64,000 nucleotides of DNA from Candidatus Poribacteria bacterium (GTDB lineage: Bacteria; Poribacteria; WGA-4E; WGA-3G), in NCBI GenBank assembly GCA_026710795.1, contig JAPOQK010000005.1, forward strand, positions 1 through 64,000, in the 5' to 3' direction. The position numbers and the translations under genes were made by a program. The notes under the pieces were generated by a model. That model searched no databases. It worked only from the letters and a program-made list of their open reading frames with translations, and was not told the origin of the DNA. Below, in pieces: positions 8,394 through 17,455 of this stretch; positions within the stretch are counted from its first letter, which is position 1; every line of letters begins with the position of its first letter.

Positions 8394-9665
8394 ATGGATA
8401 CTGAGATGAAAGATTCAACATTTATTAAGAGAGTCATTCTAAAAAACTATAAGAGTATTGCCGCGTGTGATGTGCAGTTGCAGCCTCTGACGTTTCTCGT
8501 AGGTCGCAACGGATCGGGTAAAAGTAACTTTCTTGATGCGTTGCGGTTTGTTGCGGATGCATTGAATACATCGCTTGACCATGCCATAAGAGATCGCGGT
8601 GGACATAACGGTATCCGTCGACAGGCTCGCAGACGTCCAAAATATCTAAGTATTGGACTAAACTTTGTTTTACCTGACGGTTTTTCAGGGTACTATTACC
8701 TTCGTATTAATTTCCTCCCTGCTAAGTATTTTGAGGTACAGAACGAAGTATGTATCATTCAAAACAAACAATCATGTATAGCAGACGCGTACTATAGAGT
8801 TGAAAACGGAATTGTGAAGGATGCAAGTGTCGAAGTAGCACCAGCGGTTACAACAGATCGACTTTACTTAGTAAATGCTTCAGGTCTTCCTGAATTTCGA
8901 CCTGTCTACGATGCATTTTCGCGTATGGGATTCTACAATATTAACCCCGCTTATATTCGAGATATACAGATACCTGATTCTGGTAATATGTTAAATCGGA
9001 ATGGTAGCAACATTACAAGCGTTCTTGCCAACCTTCCTCAATCAGTTAAAACGCACGTTGAGGAATATCTTACATTGGTTACGCCTGGAATACATGAAGT
9101 TCAAGTCAAATCACTTAGAAATAGGGAAATAATAGTGTTTTTGCAGAAAGTCGCAGATGGTGACTATGTCTGGAGATATTATGCAAACGATATGTCCGAT
9201 GGAACACTTCGCGCATTGGGAATTCTTGTAGCACTATTTCAGGAAAATCTTGACGTTGAAAATCACATTAAACTTGTGGGAATAGAAGAACCAGAACTGG
9301 CACTTCATCCTGCTGCTGCTGGGGTGTTGCTTGATGCACTTCGGGATGCTGCGTGTAAGACACAGGTTATCATTACCAGTCATAGTCCGGATTTGCTTGA
9401 TAACAAGGATTTAGATATAGATTCAATTCTCGCTGTTGAAGCACATGACGGAACTACTGCAATTGCGCCCATAGACGAGGCAAGCAGATCTGTGATCAGA
9501 GATAGGTTGTTTACAACTGGTGAACTTTTGCGCCTTGATCAATTGCAACCAGATCCGATATCTGTTGAAGCTGCGGCAAAAACTAAACAACTCACCTTCA
9601 CTGAAATTTTAAAGAACGAGAATATTCGTATAGACAAGAAAAATCGAAGAACAGATGACCTTTAA
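8394..9665 (+). CDS. AAA/SMC-like ATPase (RloA/AbiL/OLD-type)
   Basis: 423 aa. It starts with the RecF/SMC-like pattern LKNYKSIAACDVQLQPLTF followed by Walker A GRNGSGKSN (residues 37-45). The C-terminal half carries the ABC-like signature MSDGTLRALG, Walker B GIEEPELALHP and the His loop ITSHSPDLLD. This is the AAA_15/AAA_21 architecture of anti-phage ATPases (OLD, RloA, AbiL, PtuA). The stop overlaps the next gene by 11 bp, so the two proteins are translationally coupled. Starts at 8394 and 8406 are both possible; neither has a strong ribosome-binding site. No nuclease domain is fused, so activity probably depends on the partner. Confidence 0.85.
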   Translation: MDTEMKDSTFIKRVILKNYKSIAACDVQLQPLTFLVGRNGSGKSNFLDALRFVADALNTSLDHAIRDRGGHNGIRRQARRRPKYLSIGLNFVLPDGFSGYYYLRINFLPAKYFEVQNEVCIIQNKQSCIADAYYRVENGIVKDASVEVAPAVTTDRLYLVNASGLPEFRPVYDAFSRMGFYNINPAYIRDIQIPDSGNMLNRNGSNITSVLANLPQSVKTHVEEYLTLVTPGIHEVQVKSLRNREIIVFLQKVADGDYVWRYYANDMSDGTLRALGILVALFQENLDVENHIKLVGIEEPELALHPAAAGVLLDALRDAACKTQVIITSHSPDLLDNKDLDIDSILAVEAHDGTTAIAPIDEASRSVIRDRLFTTGELLRLDQLQPDPISVEAAAKTKQLTFTEILKNENIRIDKKNRRTDDL

Positions 9666-10266
9666 AATTGGATGTATTGTTGAGGGAGATGGTGAAGTTG
9701 GAGCTGTTCCTGTCTTGATTCGTCGCATAGCGTCGGATCTCTATCCAGAGTTGCCGCTTATCGTAGAACGTCCAATTCGTGCACCTAGAAATTTGGTGGT
9801 TAAGGCAGATGAACTTGAGCGAAGGATCGAATTAGCAGTTCAAAAAATTAGTGGAAAGGGAGCAATAATTATCATACTTGACAGCGATAATGACTGTCCT
9901 GCAGAATTGGGACCTGCATTACTTAACAGAGCATTGCAGACTCGTAGCGATTTACCGATTGCTGTTGTGCTCGCTAAGTGCGAATTTGAGGCATGGTTTC
10001 TTGCCGCAGCTCAATCAATTCGTGGTCAGAGAGGATTAAATGAAGATATTGATACTCCAAAGGATCCAGAGACAATCCGTGATGCAAAGGGATGGCTTAG
10101 CAAGCGAATGGAAAATTCCAAAACATATAGTGAAACGCGCGACCAACCAGCATTTGCAGCACTCTTTGACATTGAACAAGCACGGAAAGCAGACTCATTT
10201 GACAAATGCTACCGAGACATAGTACGTCTCCTTGAAGAATTGCAAACAGTGAATAAGCAAGAATAA
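9655..10266 (+). CDS. DUF4276-type TOPRIM-like protein, partner of the ATPase
   Basis: 203 aa. The N-terminus has CIVEGDGEVGAVPVLIRRI, with the TOPRIM-type glutamate, and about residue 75 the strand IIIILDSDNDCP with the DxD pair. CEFEAWFLAA further on is typical of DUF4276. The ATG lies inside the end of the ATPase gene, so the two are co-translated. Known: a TOPRIM nuclease fused to an ABC-type ATPase is the OLD layout; split versions (RloA/RloB, AbiL and similar) are associated with phage exclusion. Inferred: a two-gene defence module. It has no phage or plasmid genes beside it. Confidence 0.75.
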   Translation: MTFKIGCIVEGDGEVGAVPVLIRRIASDLYPELPLIVERPIRAPRNLVVKADELERRIELAVQKISGKGAIIIILDSDNDCPAELGPALLNRALQTRSDLPIAVVLAKCEFEAWFLAAAQSIRGQRGLNEDIDTPKDPETIRDAKGWLSKRMENSKTYSETRDQPAFAALFDIEQARKADSFDKCYRDIVRLLEELQTVNKQE

Positions 10267-10306
10267 ACTATCACAATAATTTCCCTACTTATATGGAGTA
10301 CACAAT

Positions 10307-11710
10307 ATGGAAAACAAACCAAATGTCATTTTTGTCCTAACAGACGACCAAGGTCCTTGGGCAATGGGTTGTAGTGGTAACGACGAATTACGTACGCCCT
10401 ACATTGACCAACTCGCCGCCGAAGGTGCCCGCTTTCCCAACTTTTTCTGTACGAGTCCTGTGTGCTCACCTGCACGCGCAAGCCTGATGACTGGGCGCAT
10501 CCCATCAGCACACGGCGTACACGACTGGATTCGCGATGGAAACATGCCACCTGATCCTGCACGCTATCTGGAAGGATTAACATGTTATAGCGATGTTCTC
10601 GCAGAAAACAATTATACCGTAGGATTGAGTGGAAAATGGCATCTCGGAGATAGTCTAACACCACAGCACGGATTCAGCCACTGGTTCGCTTTGCCGACAG
10701 GTGGTAGCAAATATAACGATGCAAATATGATTCGTGATGGACAGGTTGAGATGCAACCCGGCTACCTCACAGACATAATTACCGATGATGCGTTAGATTT
10801 TATATCAGCAAATAAAGATGGACCATTCTATCTCAGCGTCAACTATAACGCTCCGCATACCCCGTTTAATGGACATCCACAAGACATCGTTGATTCTTAC
10901 GATGATTGTCCGTTCAAGACCTGTCCACAAGAACCATTGCATCCGTGGGCAGTGCAGGGTGCAGCAGCACACATGGGTAATCGTGAGTCGTTGAAAGGTT
11001 ATTACGCTGCGATTACAGCACTCGATTTAAATGTCGGACGAATATTAGATCGACTTTCAGAATTAGATATCCGTGAGAACACGCTTGTTGTCTTTAGTAG
11101 TGATAACGGTTATTCTTGTGGACATCACGGCTTTTGGCATAAAGGCAACGGAACATTCCCACTAAATATGTATGACAACTCTGTTAAAGTGCCATTTGTT
11201 ATCAGCCAACCCGGAAGGATTCCAGAGGGACGTGTTAGCGAGGCAATGGTAAGCCAATACGATTTCATGCCGACACTACTTGATTATCTCGGTTTACCTG
11301 ATCCGAACGATGATATGTCACCAGGAAGAAGTTTTGTTTCCGCACTTACAGGAGAAACAAACGATGCACAAGACGAAATCGTTGTATTTGACGAATACGG
11401 TCCTGTCCGTATGATCAGGACACAAGAGTGGAAATACGTTCATCGCTATCCCTACGGTCCACATGAACTATACGACTTGAAAAATGACCCTGGTGAACGG
11501 AAGAATTTGGTAGAAGAAAATGAGCATAACGCCCTAATCAGCGATATGCGTCAACAGATGGGTGCATGGTTTGAACGGTATGTAGTGCCAGGATTAGATG
11601 GAGCAAGATGTTCGGTCACCGGTGGTGGACAAGCAGCAAAACTTGGAGGAGGTAATTACGGAGAAGATTCCTTCCATCCAAGATACGCACCACCAAGGCG
11701 AAATGTCTAA
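10307..11710 (+). CDS. Sulfatase (formylglycine-dependent), no leader
   Basis: 467 aa of the alkaline-phosphatase-like sulfatase fold. The metal-binding LTDDQG is at residues 11-16 and the formylglycine motif C53-S-P-A-R with downstream MTGR identifies a cysteine-type sulfatase that needs a maturase (FGE or anSME, not in the window). VFSSDNGY and KWHLGDS complete the metal and substrate site. The GGAG at about 8 nt supports the ATG at 10307. There is no signal sequence, unlike the neighbouring near-duplicate at 11776, so this copy may be cytoplasmic. The two proteins align without gaps over most of their length and are about four-fifths identical by eye: a recent tandem duplication. Confidence 0.93.
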   Translation: MENKPNVIFVLTDDQGPWAMGCSGNDELRTPYIDQLAAEGARFPNFFCTSPVCSPARASLMTGRIPSAHGVHDWIRDGNMPPDPARYLEGLTCYSDVLAENNYTVGLSGKWHLGDSLTPQHGFSHWFALPTGGSKYNDANMIRDGQVEMQPGYLTDIITDDALDFISANKDGPFYLSVNYNAPHTPFNGHPQDIVDSYDDCPFKTCPQEPLHPWAVQGAAAHMGNRESLKGYYAAITALDLNVGRILDRLSELDIRENTLVVFSSDNGYSCGHHGFWHKGNGTFPLNMYDNSVKVPFVISQPGRIPEGRVSEAMVSQYDFMPTLLDYLGLPDPNDDMSPGRSFVSALTGETNDAQDEIVVFDEYGPVRMIRTQEWKYVHRYPYGPHELYDLKNDPGERKNLVEENEHNALISDMRQQMGAWFERYVVPGLDGARCSVTGGGQAAKLGGGNYGEDSFHPRYAPPRRNV

Positions 11711-11775
11711 ACATCTACGATGACTGCTACATGCACATGTAGTGTTAATTTGATGATGCCGAATAGAGGTTAGAC

Positions 11776-13317
11776 ATGTCGAATCACAAGGAAAACAATA
11801 GCACGCACATTTCGCGCCGAAGGTTTTTAAAGAACGTAGGCACAGGGACGGTTGCTGCGGCTGTCGCGCCTACGGTCTTGCTTGGTGCAGAGAAAAAAGG
11901 AGGAAATAATATGCAAAACCAACCAAATGTCATTTTTATTCTAACTGACGACCAAGGACCTTGGGCAGCAGGATGTTGCGGAAACGATGAAGTCCGCACA
12001 CCTTTTATTGACCAACTCGCTTCAGAAGGCACACGTTTCCCCAATTTTTTCTGCACAACTCCTGTTTGTTCACCCGCCCGTGCGAGTCTAATGACTGGAC
12101 GTATTCCATCGGCACACGGTGTGCATGATTTTTGCAGGGACGGCAGCATGCCACCAAATGCTGAACGTTATCTTGAAGGTTTGACATGTTATACTGATGT
12201 GCTTGCTGAAAATAATTACACCGTCGGATTGAGTGGAAAGTGGCATCTTGGCGATAGTCTAACACCACAACACGGATTTAGCCACTGGTTTGCTTTACCA
12301 TTAGGCGGCAGTAGATACAATAACGCCAACATGATTAGAGATGGAAAAGTAGAAAGGCAACCCGGTTATCTCACTGATGTAATTACCGATGACGCATTAA
12401 ATTTTATATCTGAAAATAAAGAAGGTCCGTTTTATCTCAGTGTCAACTATAACGCACCACATACCCCGTTTAATGGACATCCGCAAGACATCGTGGATTC
12501 TTATGACGATTGTCCATTTAAGACATGTCCACAGGAGGCATTGCATCCTTGGGCAGGACGTGGTTCACTCCCTCACATGGGCAATCGCGAGTCGTTAAAA
12601 GGATATTTCGCAGCTATCACGGCACTCGATTTAAACGTCGGACGCATTTTAGAAAAACTTGCTGAGTTAGATATCCGAGAGAATACGCTTGTCGTTTTCA
12701 GTAGTGATAACGGTTATTCCTGTGGACATAACGGTTTTTGGCATAAAGGCAACGGAACATTCCCATTGAATATGTATGAAAACTCAGTCAAGGTGCCATT
12801 TGTCATCAGCCAACCCGGGAGAATACCAGAGGGACGTGAAAGCGAGGCGATGGTGAGTCAATACGATTTCATGCCTACATTACTTGACTATCTCGGTCTA
12901 CCTGATCCCAATGACGACCTGTCCCCCGGTAGGAGTTTTGTTCCAGCCCTTACCAGAGAAACAAACGATGCTCAAGATAGAATCGTAGTTTTTGATGAGT
13001 ACGGTCCTGTCCGTATGATCCGCACGCAAGAGTGGAAATATGTTCACCGTTATCCTTATGGACCGCATGAACTCTATGATATAGTGAATGACCCACGCGA
13101 GCGGAAGAATCTGGTAGATGACAAGGCACATAGAGCACTGATTAGCGATATGCGAAGACAGATGGGAGCATGGTTTGAGCAGTATGTAATACCACGTTTA
13201 GATGGATCAAGATTTGGTGTCACTGGTGGAGGACAAGCAGCAAAAATTGGAGATGGGAAATATGGGGAAGATGCCTTCAAGATAAGACAAGCGAGACAAA
13301 ACCAGAATAGACAGTAA
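11776..13317 (+). CDS. Sulfatase with Tat leader
   Basis: 513 aa. Residues 1-45 form a twin-arginine leader (SRRRFLKNVGTG, then an Ala/Val-rich core). From residue 46 (MQNQPNVIFILTDDQG) the protein is collinear with the upstream sulfatase; the formylglycine Cys is C98 in C-S-P-A-R. A complete AGGAGG sits 7 nt before the Met-46 codon (11911), exactly where the leaderless copy starts, so the gene can in principle give an exported and a cytoplasmic form, or the leader was added to a gene that kept its old start signal. Tat export is logical because the fold matures in the cytoplasm. Probable substrates are sulfated polysaccharides. Confidence 0.93.
   Translation: MSNHKENNSTHISRRRFLKNVGTGTVAAAVAPTVLLGAEKKGGNNMQNQPNVIFILTDDQGPWAAGCCGNDEVRTPFIDQLASEGTRFPNFFCTTPVCSPARASLMTGRIPSAHGVHDFCRDGSMPPNAERYLEGLTCYTDVLAENNYTVGLSGKWHLGDSLTPQHGFSHWFALPLGGSRYNNANMIRDGKVERQPGYLTDVITDDALNFISENKEGPFYLSVNYNAPHTPFNGHPQDIVDSYDDCPFKTCPQEALHPWAGRGSLPHMGNRESLKGYFAAITALDLNVGRILEKLAELDIRENTLVVFSSDNGYSCGHNGFWHKGNGTFPLNMYENSVKVPFVISQPGRIPEGRESEAMVSQYDFMPTLLDYLGLPDPNDDLSPGRSFVPALTRETNDAQDRIVVFDEYGPVRMIRTQEWKYVHRYPYGPHELYDIVNDPRERKNLVDDKAHRALISDMRRQMGAWFEQYVIPRLDGSRFGVTGGGQAAKIGDGKYGEDAFKIRQARQNQNRQ
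11898..11913 (+). promoter_or_regulatory. Internal ribosome-binding site and second start in the Tat-sulfatase gene
   Basis: AGGAGG at 11898-11903, spacer AAATAAT, then in-frame ATG at 11911. This is a better initiation site than that of many genes in the window and matches the start of the leaderless paralogue at 10307. It suggests dual initiation or a relic of leader acquisition. Confidence 0.7.
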
Positions 13318-13329
13318 TCCGCATATTTA

Positions 13330-13390
13330 TTTGGGATGTATAACATATAAGAAAATTACATGGGTTTCTATTTTGACTAAACATCCCAAA
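13330..13390. terminator. Possible hairpin after the sulfatase pair
   Basis: TTTGGGATGT (13330-13339) and ACATCCCAAA (13381-13390) are perfect complements separated by 41 nt. It lies just after the sulfatase stop codon. There is no U-run after it and the loop is long, so a terminator role is only possible. Confidence 0.35.
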
Positions 13391-13447
13391 CGCATAACTG
13401 AATTGCAATACCAAGACATTAAATATTAACTCAAGTTGATACATAAT

Positions 13448-13503
13448 GTAGCACAATCTGTTAGATTGTGTCCGAATAGACGCAAACGAACAGTTTGCGC
13501 TAC
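13448..13503. repeat. Double-hairpin repeat (GTAGCRCAA...TTGCGCTAC)
   Basis: The 56-bp unit is an imperfect 23-bp inverted repeat from GTAGCACAATC to GTTTGCGCTAC. Each arm is itself a hairpin (CACAATC/GATTGTG and CGCAAAC/GTTTGCG). A related sequence forms the core of the inverted-repeat element at 43648-43752. It fills the gap between the sulfatases and the kinase at 13604. Confidence 0.65.
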
Positions 13504-13603
13504 AATATTCCGAGAATAACGCCCTTTTTTGAATAAAACAGTATCCGCATGTCTAAGATTTTGTAGGTAGCAACTTGGGTTAAATAATAATAATAGGAGT
13601 GAT

Positions 13604-14449
13604 ATGACGAGAGCGTTTGCGCCAGGCAACATTTCGTGTGTATTCAAAATAATTCCGCACCCAGATCCAGCATGTATGCATTCTCTCGGTATGGGTTTCA
13701 CCGTCAGCGAGGGTGTTGAAGTCACCGTTTCTGAATCTCACGAAACAGAAGTTTCATTTAATCAACAAGACATCATTTTCCCAACAGTCAGTGCTGTGGT
13801 TAATCGGCTAATCCAAAATACAGATGTTTCAGGTATTAAAGTAAATCTCATGTCTCCACTTCCTCTTGGATGCGGTTTCGGTTTAAGTGGTGCGGCTTCA
13901 CTTGCTACAGCTTATGCCCTGAACGAACTTTTAGGGTCGCAGCAGAAAAATGAAGAATTAGCAATGATCACACACGTGGCTGAAGTTGAAAATAGAACGG
14001 GCTTAGGTGATGTCTGTTCACAATACCACGGTGGGTGTCTCGTCAAATTGAAGGAAGGTGCCCCTTTAGTTGCCGACAAATTGCCAATACCCGAACAACC
14101 GATCTATTATCGGTACTTTGGACCAATTCATACAAGCGAAGTCCTCAGAAACAGTGAACAAACGAAACTTATCAACAAGGCGGCAGATACAGCATTAACC
14201 GTTTTACAAAAACTCACACGCACACAATCAAATCCCGAATTATTTACTGAATGTTTTGCGATTGCGAAGCAGTTTTCAGTGGATAGTGGTTTGCTCAGTG
14301 ATGATCGGGTGATAGACACTATTGCACAGATTGAGGCAGCAGGTGGTGTAGGTTCTATGATTATGTTAGGAAACGGAGTCTTCAGCACACATGCCTTCAA
14401 TGGTGCAACCGAGACACAACTCTCAAAAAATCCCGCACGACTCATCTAA
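13604..14449 (+). CDS. GHMP-family kinase, pantoate-kinase type
   Basis: 281 aa. It begins AFAPGNISCVF followed by HPDPACMHSLGMGFTVSEGV, which resembles archaeal pantoate kinases (APGHITG, then a DPL/GS-GAG stretch). The GHMP ATP-binding motif is PLPLGCGFGLSGAASLATAY at about residues 84-103. GLGDVCSQYHGG follows, with the conserved Asp. A TAGGAG sits 5-6 nt before the ATG. Known: pantoate kinase with phosphopantothenate synthetase replaces PanC/PanK in archaeal CoA synthesis. Inferred: this could be an archaeal-type CoA enzyme in a bacterium; a GHMP kinase for another small acid or sugar cannot be excluded. The partner synthetase is not in the window. Confidence 0.68.
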   Translation: MTRAFAPGNISCVFKIIPHPDPACMHSLGMGFTVSEGVEVTVSESHETEVSFNQQDIIFPTVSAVVNRLIQNTDVSGIKVNLMSPLPLGCGFGLSGAASLATAYALNELLGSQQKNEELAMITHVAEVENRTGLGDVCSQYHGGCLVKLKEGAPLVADKLPIPEQPIYYRYFGPIHTSEVLRNSEQTKLINKAADTALTVLQKLTRTQSNPELFTECFAIAKQFSVDSGLLSDDRVIDTIAQIEAAGGVGSMIMLGNGVFSTHAFNGATETQLSKNPARLI

Positions 14450-14500
14450 TATGCCTGTTTTACGTCTAATACATAACGAATTCCACTTTCTGGAGTTGTT

Positions 14501-16459
14501 ATGAGAATGAATGTCGCAATTATCATCGCGTTTGTTGTTGCATCTTCAGCATTCTGTGCTGTGGATTTTGAGGAGGTAACCTTTGGGTTCAACAACGGAT
14601 ATAAACAAGGAAAATGGACACCACTGACCGTTAACCTCCGAAGTCAGAATTCCCCTGTTCCGTTCAACGGAGAACTCACAGTTGAAGTTCGTAATTATAA
14701 TACGGATGAAACAATTTACCGATATGCCACACCACTACATCTAAGTAAAACTGATCGGAAGCAGAAAAAACTATCTATCTACTGTCCAAAATCTTCTTTC
14801 CATCTTATCCTTCAATTAGAACAATCAGATATAATTGATCAAGACATTGAGTCTTCGATGTCAAAAAACGTTGTGATGCACGAAATCACACCACCAACAC
14901 CGATTGCGAACAAAGATTATTTTGGGTTGGTATTAGCACCGAATGGAGACAAGATACAAAAAATCATTGATAATAAGCGATTAGATGATGATGGCACACA
15001 GGTTCATATTAAGTATCTACCGAACTCACGTGTAATGCCTACAAGGTGGATAGCTTATGATGCCGTTGATCTTATCATTATTCGTGAGGTATCACTTACA
15101 GACCAAAGAATTTTAAAACAACAGCAAACAGCACTGTTAGATTGGGTACAACGTGGCGGGACACTTATCGTTTCTGGAGGAAGCAACTTCCATTTCATTA
15201 AAGATAGTTTCATTGAGCAATTACTTCCTGTAAAAATGATTTCTGAAGAGACAATTGATAAGGTGCCACCCATCTTAAAACAACAATTCGGACTTATTAC
15301 ATCAAACAATCCTTTCCAAGCGTTTAAAAACATTTATTTTGAACCTAAACACGGATGCCAAACTCTGCTCGGAACTGATAAACAGATTTTCATTGCCAAA
15401 CGAAACTTGGGAAGTGGACAAGTAATATGTTTTTCCTTTGATTACAATACACCACCATTTTCTGAACTGAAGCCGGGAGATACATTTTGGCATTGGCTAC
15501 TGAAAACACACGGGAAATCACCTCGATTTTTTGCTAATAAATACGCGCCATTTCGTCAACATGAGGAAAAACTTCATGAACATTTTCTTTCAAAAATGCC
15601 AACACAGATTCCTATCATAAAATTATTAACTGTTATACTCCCAATATATCTGCTCAGTTTTGGTGGTATTACACTTTATTTTAGTAAAAAAGGAAGGAAT
15701 GTGCATAACAGAAATCGTCGTTATTGGATTGTAGGATTAATCTTTGTGATTATATCCGTTAGTATCATTGGCGCGGCGCGTGCTGTGTTACCTAAGAATA
15801 TCACAACAGAACAGTTCTCAATTTTATCAATATATCCCCAACAGAAAAACGCGCACATGCAAAGTTATGTTTCACTTAGGGCTGCTGCGCGGACAAAGAC
15901 AACAATTCCAATGTCACAAAACACCTTTATTCATCCTTTGAGAATGGAAAATACCACTAAACCTGCACAGTTCCATTTTGGATCACCGTCTGAGTTGCGA
16001 GAGGTATCTGTAGAACCGTGGAGTCCCAGCACATACATACAAGAGACATTTTTTCCATTGGATATGCAGCAAACACCGATAAAACTTGAAAACACATGGA
16101 GAATTACAGGGGAAGCAGCAATCTACTTAGGGGATGTCACACTGGGAGAAAGCAATTTATGGGTATCAGATTCACCAAGTCAAGCGTTAAAAAAATTACC
16201 ACCACTTGAAGATCTTAATGAACCAAGAAAAACTTTAGCGAAAATCTTACAACAGGAAGGTTTACTACAATATCTATTGCAGCAAGAAGATTCTCGTCAG
16301 ATCGGTAAAACGCAAAACCGCACGGTAATAATTGGATGGATTTCGCAGTTGGTACAAGATTCAACAGTGAATCCGCACATATCAGCAAACGAATTTGTTA
16401 GCGAGAACAATGAGACTTTAGTTATAATGTCCCTTGATGAAACAGACACAGGAATGTAA
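14501..16459 (+). CDS. Large secreted/membrane protein of unknown function with glutamine-amidotransferase-like segment
   Basis: 652 aa. Signal peptide at residues 1-19 (ending AFCA), then an Ig-like beta-rich stretch. About residues 185-260 contain DLIIIREVSL and LLDWVQRGGTLIVSGGS, the pattern of the class-I glutamine-amidotransferase-like fold found in many membrane-anchored proteins, without a catalytic Cys. Two membrane helices follow near 370-395 and 405-430, then a C-terminal beta-rich domain. The layout suggests a periplasmic domain, a helical hairpin and a second periplasmic domain. Proteins of this shape often accompany ABC-2 exporters, and an ABC ATPase lies at 17456, but no ABC-2 permease is in the window. 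Function unassigned. Confidence 0.7.
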   Translation: MRMNVAIIIAFVVASSAFCAVDFEEVTFGFNNGYKQGKWTPLTVNLRSQNSPVPFNGELTVEVRNYNTDETIYRYATPLHLSKTDRKQKKLSIYCPKSSFHLILQLEQSDIIDQDIESSMSKNVVMHEITPPTPIANKDYFGLVLAPNGDKIQKIIDNKRLDDDGTQVHIKYLPNSRVMPTRWIAYDAVDLIIIREVSLTDQRILKQQQTALLDWVQRGGTLIVSGGSNFHFIKDSFIEQLLPVKMISEETIDKVPPILKQQFGLITSNNPFQAFKNIYFEPKHGCQTLLGTDKQIFIAKRNLGSGQVICFSFDYNTPPFSELKPGDTFWHWLLKTHGKSPRFFANKYAPFRQHEEKLHEHFLSKMPTQIPIIKLLTVILPIYLLSFGGITLYFSKKGRNVHNRNRRYWIVGLIFVIISVSIIGAARAVLPKNITTEQFSILSIYPQQKNAHMQSYVSLRAAARTKTTIPMSQNTFIHPLRMENTTKPAQFHFGSPSELREVSVEPWSPSTYIQETFFPLDMQQTPIKLENTWRITGEAAIYLGDVTLGESNLWVSDSPSQALKKLPPLEDLNEPRKTLAKILQQEGLLQYLLQQEDSRQIGKTQNRTVIIGWISQLVQDSTVNPHISANEFVSENNETLVIMSLDETDTGM

Positions 16460-16497
16460 TATACACTCAATCAAATTTTAAAATAAGAGATAAACAA

Positions 16498-17433
16498 ATG
16501 GACGTGCTATCACTCGGAATTTTTGTCGTTGATGTTATTGGAAAACCGATAGACCGCTTCCCTGAAAAGGGCAAATTAGTGCTTTTTGATGAACTGGAAA
16601 TCCATTCCGGTGGTTGTGCAAACAACACAGCGATTGCTCTTGCACGACTCGGTGTTTCTGTCGGTGCAATGGGTAATATCGGCAATGACCATTTTGGAGA
16701 TTTAATCCTGCAATCCCTGACTGAAAACAAAGTTGACACAGCCGGAATACAACGAAATACGGATGCAAACACTTCCTATACATTCGTAGCAGTCGCTTCA
16801 GATGGCGAACGGAGTTTTTGCCATTACATCGGAGCAAACGGTGAACTTTGCGAAAACGACCTGAATTGGGATATAATTAAAACAGCAAAAGTACTTCATA
16901 TCGCTGGCGCATTCGTCATGCCTAAATTTGATGGTCAACCGATGGCAAATGTCCTTAAAAAGGCAAAAGCATTGGGAATAACTACCTCCCTTGACACCAC
17001 ATGGGACGCATCAGGAAAATGGTTAGAAACATTGGAACCGTGTCTGCCTCACGTTGACATCTTTCTACCGAGTTTGATCGAAGCAGAACATCTCACAGGC
17101 ACATCCGAACTCCGTGAAATCTCAACATTTTTGAGAAACTATGGAATCAGCACTATTGGTATTAAAATGGGGGAACGCGGTAGTTATGTTACTACCCCCG
17201 ATGAAGAGCTGTTTGTCCCTGCATATCCCGTTAACATCGTTGATGCAACAGGAGCCGGTGATGCTTATGTGGCGGGATTCCTCGCTGGAACTGTAAAAGG
17301 ATGGGATCTCAAAACTACTGCCGAATTAGCATCAGCAACAGGTGCTGCATGTGTCACTGCAATCGGCACCACCGCGGGAATCCAAAATCTTGAAGAAACT
17401 ATGAATATCTGTCAAAACAACACCGTAACATAA
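16498..17433 (+). CDS. PfkB-family carbohydrate/nucleoside kinase
   Basis: 311 aa, ribokinase-like length. The first PfkB signature is at GGCANNTAIALARLG (about residues 38-52), and the second, with the anion hole and catalytic Asp, is DATGAGDAYVAGFL (about 249-262). It phosphorylates a sugar or nucleoside hydroxyl with ATP; the substrate cannot be read from sequence. It sits 38 bp after the membrane protein and 22 bp before an ABC ATPase in a same-strand run starting with a GHMP kinase. Confidence 0.88.
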   Translation: MDVLSLGIFVVDVIGKPIDRFPEKGKLVLFDELEIHSGGCANNTAIALARLGVSVGAMGNIGNDHFGDLILQSLTENKVDTAGIQRNTDANTSYTFVAVASDGERSFCHYIGANGELCENDLNWDIIKTAKVLHIAGAFVMPKFDGQPMANVLKKAKALGITTSLDTTWDASGKWLETLEPCLPHVDIFLPSLIEAEHLTGTSELREISTFLRNYGISTIGIKMGERGSYVTTPDEELFVPAYPVNIVDATGAGDAYVAGFLAGTVKGWDLKTTAELASATGAACVTAIGTTAGIQNLEETMNICQNNTVT

Positions 17434-17455
17434 GAACGGAATAGGAACTCGCATC

